Origin: Planctomycetaceae bacterium
GTDB taxonomy: Bacteria > Planctomycetota > Planctomycetia > Pirellulales > Pirellulaceae
DNA length: 18,015 bases
Assembly (NCBI GenBank): GCA_007695205.1
Contig: REEF01000859.1
Span: 1-18,015 of the forward strand
Direction: 5' to 3'
Below the pieces are notes generated by a model. It saw nothing but the letters and a program-made list of their open reading frames with translations, made no database searches and had not been told where the DNA came from. Made by a program: the position numbers and the translations under genes. Below are positions 15,061-18,015 of this stretch, piece by piece (positions within the stretch are counted from its first letter, which is position 1; each line of letters opens with the position of its first letter).

Positions 15061-15285
15061 TTAGGTTTCCCGGCCAAGCAGCGAGGTAGGTTCGGAGTCT
15101 TGGCCGTTCGTGGCGCGGACCAGCCGGATTCCGGCAGCCGCGTACTCTCGGTTGAATTGGTCGAAAAACGCTTCCGAATCCACGGGCGGCAGATGGACGC
15201 CACCCACGATGCGCTCCCCTTGCAAAACAAGACCTCGTTGCAAACCGCGTTGGATCTTGTGCAGATCTCGAATGGAACTGGACAT
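15061..15285 (-). CDS. Small hypothetical protein, 74 residues
   Basis: I do not recognise this protein. The ATG at 15285 has GAAGGG about 6 nt upstream and opens a 74-residue frame ending in TAA. The N-terminal third (SSIRDLHKIQRGLQRGLVLQ) is amphipathic and rich in Leu, Arg and Gln, consistent with a short helix or coiled coil. A middle segment reads GGVHLPPVDSEAFFDQFNREY, and the tail is polar. There is no signal peptide, membrane segment or Cys pair. It lies upstream of rhaB on the same strand with a 159-bp gap in which I see no clear terminator. A longer in-frame reading from 15513 would pass through the inverted repeat and is not supported. It could be a small regulator or a non-coding frame; it is kept because of the ribosome site and protein-like composition. 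Confidence 0.5.
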   Translation of the reverse strand: MSSSIRDLHKIQRGLQRGLVLQGERIVGGVHLPPVDSEAFFDQFNREYAAAGIRLVRATNGQDSEPTSLLGRET

Positions 15286-15359
15286 GGTACCCTTCGTCGT
15301 TATCGGCCGAGCTGAGAACCTTCGAAAAATCAAGAAAAACTGGTGTCGCGTTGTGCGAA

Positions 15360-15432
15360 GGGGTCGGCAGTCGTTTTCGGGCAAAACATCTTCCACATGG
15401 TTCGTCGTTGCCCGAAAACGACTCCCGACCCC
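15360..15432. repeat. Near-perfect 24-bp inverted repeat (REP/MITE-like hairpin)
   Basis: Left arm 15360-15383 and right arm 15409-15432 are reverse complements with a single mismatch in 24, around a 25-nt spacer. The shared core includes AGTCGTTTTCGGGCA. It lies 86 bp beyond the stop of the VIT/VWA gene and 75 bp before the small hypothetical gene. No T-tract follows on either strand, so it is not a classical intrinsic terminator, although the RNA hairpin could still protect a 3' end. Size and symmetry suggest an interspersed palindromic element. Confidence 0.8.
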
Positions 15433-15517
15433 GCAGTTCACCCCGCAGACCACGCTCGGCCACGTGACAAGGATTGTGGCCATTTTGTCTGACGGGGCAA
15501 GCCCAGTTCCCAAGCGT

Positions 15518-17920
15518 TCAGCGGATCAAATAGATCTGATTTCGCAAACGAATCACCAATTCTTCGCCCGGCTGTTGCCTGGCTAATACCGCGTTCTCGG
15601 ACGATGTGTTGGCGGCCACCAACTGGAAGTACTCGTCGGAGAACTGCTGGATGGTCTGAATCTTGTCGCGATCACGTTCCAGGTCGATATCCTGAGCATT
15701 GGCGGCGATCCACTGATTGCCTCGCTTGTACAGCGTTTCGCGACCGACGATCCGCACCGATTGGACCTCGACCTCGCGATCCGTATCGATATCGCGATAC
15801 GTAACGCCTCCTGAACTGGGTACCCGCGCCGGAGCCGCAGCGTCGCCCGGGGCTCCCTCAGCAGCCGGAGTGCCGTACATACCCATCCCGCCATAGCCGG
15901 AGGCCATCGGCGCACGGATCGCCTGCTGGAATGTCTGCCGCTCGGCGCGTTGTGCGAACCCGGATCGTCCGGAGATCTCGCTCAATCGATCCACGGCGGC
16001 GGTAGCGCGGCGATTCCGATGGTCGGCCCTCGCCAGATCGCCGGGACGTTCGTTCTCGTCGGCCAGGAACGAGGTGTAGGGAGTCAGGATTCCGTGCCGC
16101 GTCGACAGGGCGACCAGTTCCTCGATCAGTTCCTCGTTCTTGCCTTGCAAATCCAATTCCTCGATGATCTCGCCGATCCGTCGCATGGCCCACAGCTTTT
16201 CGACGAACGCGTAAGATTCCTCGTGACTGTGCCGAACCAATGCTGCCGGGAAATCCATCTTTTGCGATTCGTTGCCGATTTGACCGGAGATCGTCACCTT
16301 GGCGTCGCCCGGCTGGCGGTAGCGACCGACGATCACCAGTTGTTCTCCGGCGAACAGATCGTAGACCTCCCGGGGGTAGACCCGATTGACCGCTGGTCCC
16401 TGTTCCGGCCGCAAACCTTCCAGATCGAAATCGATCGCGACTTCGGTCATCACCGGTTCGCTGATCCGTCCGTACAGACGCCCGACGATCCGCTCGATGT
16501 CCTCATCCGGACGCACGTACTCGCTCTGGCCAAAATTCGTGCGCGAGATGCGGTCCAGCAGACGACCGTTCACGTCGTACCCGACCCCCATGCTGATGAT
16601 CCGCGCACGGTAGCGGTTGTTGCGGCGAGCGTTATCGATGATCTTTGCTTCATTCGTCTCGCCGACCGTGGGCAAGCCGTCGGTCAGGAACAGGAGGTAA
16701 CTAGGCCGAGTGTCATCGTGAACCATCTTCAGCGCCGTGGTCAGCGCCCCGTCGATGTTCGTCGCACCTCCGGCATACAGCCCTTCGACGAATCCCAACG
16801 CCGCTTGACGCGTCGATTCGTCGTAGCGTTGCAACTCGGGCCGAAAAGTCTCGATGGTGCTGTCGTAGGCCACGATATTGAAGGTGTCATTCTCTCGCAG
16901 ATTGTTCAATACGAACTTCAACGCTTCTCGAGCCTGTTCCATCTTCTTGCCGCTCATGCTGCCCGATCGGTCGACCGCCATGATCACCGTCTTGGCCGTC
17001 CGCTCGACTGCTTGCAGCTCGAACTGCGGACTGGCCAGCAACAGGAAGAAACCATCTTCGTCCTTGTCGGGCCGATAGCTCAGCACACTGGCACTCAGCT
17101 CGGTGGACGCGGTGTCGTAAATCAGGCGAAAATCGGTCGTGGGCACGTGATTCTTCGCTTCAAACTCGACCGTCGCCTGTCGCTGCCCCGCACGCGAGAT
17201 CTGAACTTCATGAGTCGGGCTGTAGACGCTCTTCAGCGGATCTTCCGTTTCGATCGTCGCCCGGATCCGCATCGATTCGATCGGTCGCGAGGTATACTTG
17301 GCGGTGGACAGTGGGAACAAGAAATCCGTCACCTGCCGATCTTTCCGCAATAGCTGGTTGTACCGTAGAGTGACTTGGCGATCCGCTCCCGGCGGAACCG
17401 GGAAAACGCTGGTCTTGAACATCCCGGTTCCGACCCATTCCAGCAGAGCCGGATCCTGATTGCGGCGCACGTAGCCTTCGTAGATCGAACGGGCTTCCGC
17501 GGCCGGCAACAACTTGGCCTCGTATTCCTTGCCGTCAACCAGGAAGGTCAGCCGGTCGATCGCTCCGTCGTACGGCAGCGGAAAAACAAACGAGACCTCC
17601 ATCTGACGACTGCCCGTGTTGACGAACGTCTGCGACACCTGGACTCGAGCCACCTGGTCGACCAGTCGAGCCTGGACGGCCAACTCCTTGATCTTGTACG
17701 TCGCCGGCGGTTCGGGAGCCGGACGTGGGATCGGTCGCGGCGGCGGGATCGGTCGCGGCGGCGGGATCGGCCCCGGAGGCGGCCAGATGATGGGCCGCGG
17801 CAGAGGCGTCGGTGCGGGCGGATCGACAAAGATCAGGACTCCCTGCCCCCAGCAAGGAGTGCTACTCAGCAGCATCCCCATCAGGATGCCGGCCAACGAC
17901 AACAATAACGCTCGTTTCAT
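15518..17920 (-). CDS. Secreted VIT and von Willebrand factor A domain protein
   Basis: This is an 800-residue exported protein. Residues 1-25 form a Sec signal peptide with a hydrophobic core and a probable cut after CWG. A proline-rich neck follows (about 34-73, with repeated PPPRPIP). A VIT (vault/inter-alpha-trypsin) domain occupies about 75-205, with FVFPLP, AKLLPAAEARSIYEGY and a VFPVPPGADRQV strand. A VWA domain spans about 308-485 with an intact metal site: DRSGS (Asp317, Ser319, Ser321), Thr387 in GGATNID and Asp414 in LTDG. The C-terminal part has a helical region (KLWAMRRIGEIIEEL, ALSTRHGILTPYTSF), a Gly/Ala-rich stretch and a final domain with TDREVEVQSVRIVGRETLYKR spread over its strands. 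It is probably a periplasmic or surface metal-dependent adhesion or scaffold protein; no partner is encoded nearby. AAGGGGAG lies 9 nt before the ATG. Confidence 0.92.
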   Translation of the reverse strand: MKRALLLSLAGILMGMLLSSTPCWGQGVLIFVDPPAPTPLPRPIIWPPPGPIPPPRPIPPPRPIPRPAPEPPATYKIKELAVQARLVDQVARVQVSQTFVNTGSRQMEVSFVFPLPYDGAIDRLTFLVDGKEYEAKLLPAAEARSIYEGYVRRNQDPALLEWVGTGMFKTSVFPVPPGADRQVTLRYNQLLRKDRQVTDFLFPLSTAKYTSRPIESMRIRATIETEDPLKSVYSPTHEVQISRAGQRQATVEFEAKNHVPTTDFRLIYDTASTELSASVLSYRPDKDEDGFFLLLASPQFELQAVERTAKTVIMAVDRSGSMSGKKMEQAREALKFVLNNLRENDTFNIVAYDSTIETFRPELQRYDESTRQAALGFVEGLYAGGATNIDGALTTALKMVHDDTRPSYLLFLTDGLPTVGETNEAKIIDNARRNNRYRARIISMGVGYDVNGRLLDRISRTNFGQSEYVRPDEDIERIVGRLYGRISEPVMTEVAIDFDLEGLRPEQGPAVNRVYPREVYDLFAGEQLVIVGRYRQPGDAKVTISGQIGNESQKMDFPAALVRHSHEESYAFVEKLWAMRRIGEIIEELDLQGKNEELIEELVALSTRHGILTPYTSFLADENERPGDLARADHRNRRATAAVDRLSEISGRSGFAQRAERQTFQQAIRAPMASGYGGMGMYGTPAAEGAPGDAAAPARVPSSGGVTYRDIDTDREVEVQSVRIVGRETLYKRGNQWIAANAQDIDLERDRDKIQTIQQFSDEYFQLVAANTSSENAVLARQQPGEELVIRLRNQIYLIR
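17727..17780. repeat. 18-bp tandem repeat encoding the proline-rich neck
   Basis: Two identical 18-bp units (17727-17744, 17745-17762) and a third at 15/18 identity (17763-17780) lie inside the VIT/VWA gene. Each unit is six codons long and encodes the PPPRPI-type neck, so copy-number change would keep the frame and alter only the spacer length between signal peptide and VIT domain. Confidence 0.75.
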
Positions 17921-17929
17921 GATACGTTT

Positions 17930-17937
17930 CTCCCCTT
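17930..17937 (-). promoter_or_regulatory. Ribosome binding site of the VIT/VWA gene
   Basis: AAGGGGAG on the minus strand lies 9 nt before the ATG at 17920, a strong Shine-Dalgarno match that supports the start chosen from the signal peptide. Confidence 0.7.
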
Positions 17938-17975
17938 GAGACTGCTCCGACCAGTGGAACTAAGCTTTGTCTGAA

Positions 17976-17992
17976 AAGGGGTCTGACCCTTT
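17976..17992. repeat. Short REP-like palindrome around GGGGTCTGACCC
   Basis: The 17 bp are symmetric about T17984 with eight paired positions, one of them a G/T mismatch. From memory, similar GGGGTC(T/A)GACCC palindromes recur between genes in many bacteria; this one lies in the leader region upstream of the VIT/VWA gene. It is close to the window edge, so any larger element cannot be judged. Confidence 0.45.
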
Positions 17993-18015
17993 GGAGGGCA
18001 CGCTGAAAACTCGGG

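Noticed and set aside
15286..15513. Extension of the small hypothetical gene to a 150-residue protein
   Set aside because: It would translate through both arms of the inverted repeat; the start at 15285 has its own ribosome site.
15950..17353. Plus-strand 467-residue open frame opposite the VIT/VWA gene
   Set aside because: It has no domain features, whereas the minus-strand frame has a signal peptide, VIT and an intact VWA metal site.
1..18015. CRISPR arrays, tRNA/rRNA genes, transposases, prophage genes
   Set aside because: None seen on either strand: no regularly spaced repeats, cloverleaf-like segments or transposase motifs.

Overview
The window looks like chromosomal DNA from a planctomycete, probably of the Pirellulaceae (Rhodopirellula/Blastopirellula type). 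This is inferred from several traits together: moderately GC-rich coding with long antisense shadow frames, a Rieske/cytochrome b set linked to a multihaem cytochrome c, a large secreted VIT-VWA protein with a proline-rich neck, and a compact megasynthase locus. No rRNA or other taxonomic marker is present, so the assignment is tentative.

Layout. Positions 1-4987 are a leftward (minus-strand) respiratory operon read in the order dodecin, Rieske Fe-S protein, cytochrome b N-terminal half (b6 type), cytochrome b C-terminal half (subunit IV type with a long membrane extension), and a multihaem cytochrome c that runs off the left edge. Spacings are tight (42, 25 and 3 bp gaps, then a 4-bp ATGA overlap). 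Together these genes encode a split-cytochrome-b quinol:cytochrome c oxidoreductase. A 324-bp divergent intergenic region (4988-5311) carries short direct repeats. It faces a rightward two-gene unit: a stand-alone acyl carrier protein (5312-5584), coupled by an ATGA overlap to a 2607-residue megasynthase (5581-13404). The megasynthase reads KS-AT-DH-(structural KR)-ER-KR-ACP followed by a PLP-dependent alpha-oxoamine synthase (AOS) domain.

The megasynthase converges with, and overlaps by 12 bp, a minus-strand rhamnulokinase gene (13393-14901). Next come a small minus-strand hypothetical gene (15061-15285), a near-perfect 24-bp inverted repeat (15360-15432), and a secreted VIT/VWA protein gene (15518-17920). 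A short REP-like palindrome lies near the right edge.

The most interesting locus is the ACP + PKS-AOS pair. It looks like a self-contained two-protein pathway that should build a fully reduced acyl chain and release it by decarboxylative condensation with an amino acid, giving a sphingoid-base-like 2-amino ketone lipid. The bc complex is also unusual. Its Qo motif lacks the usual Glu, it keeps the Cys that in b6f complexes carries haem c_n, and a PDZ-like domain sits inside the multihaem cytochrome.
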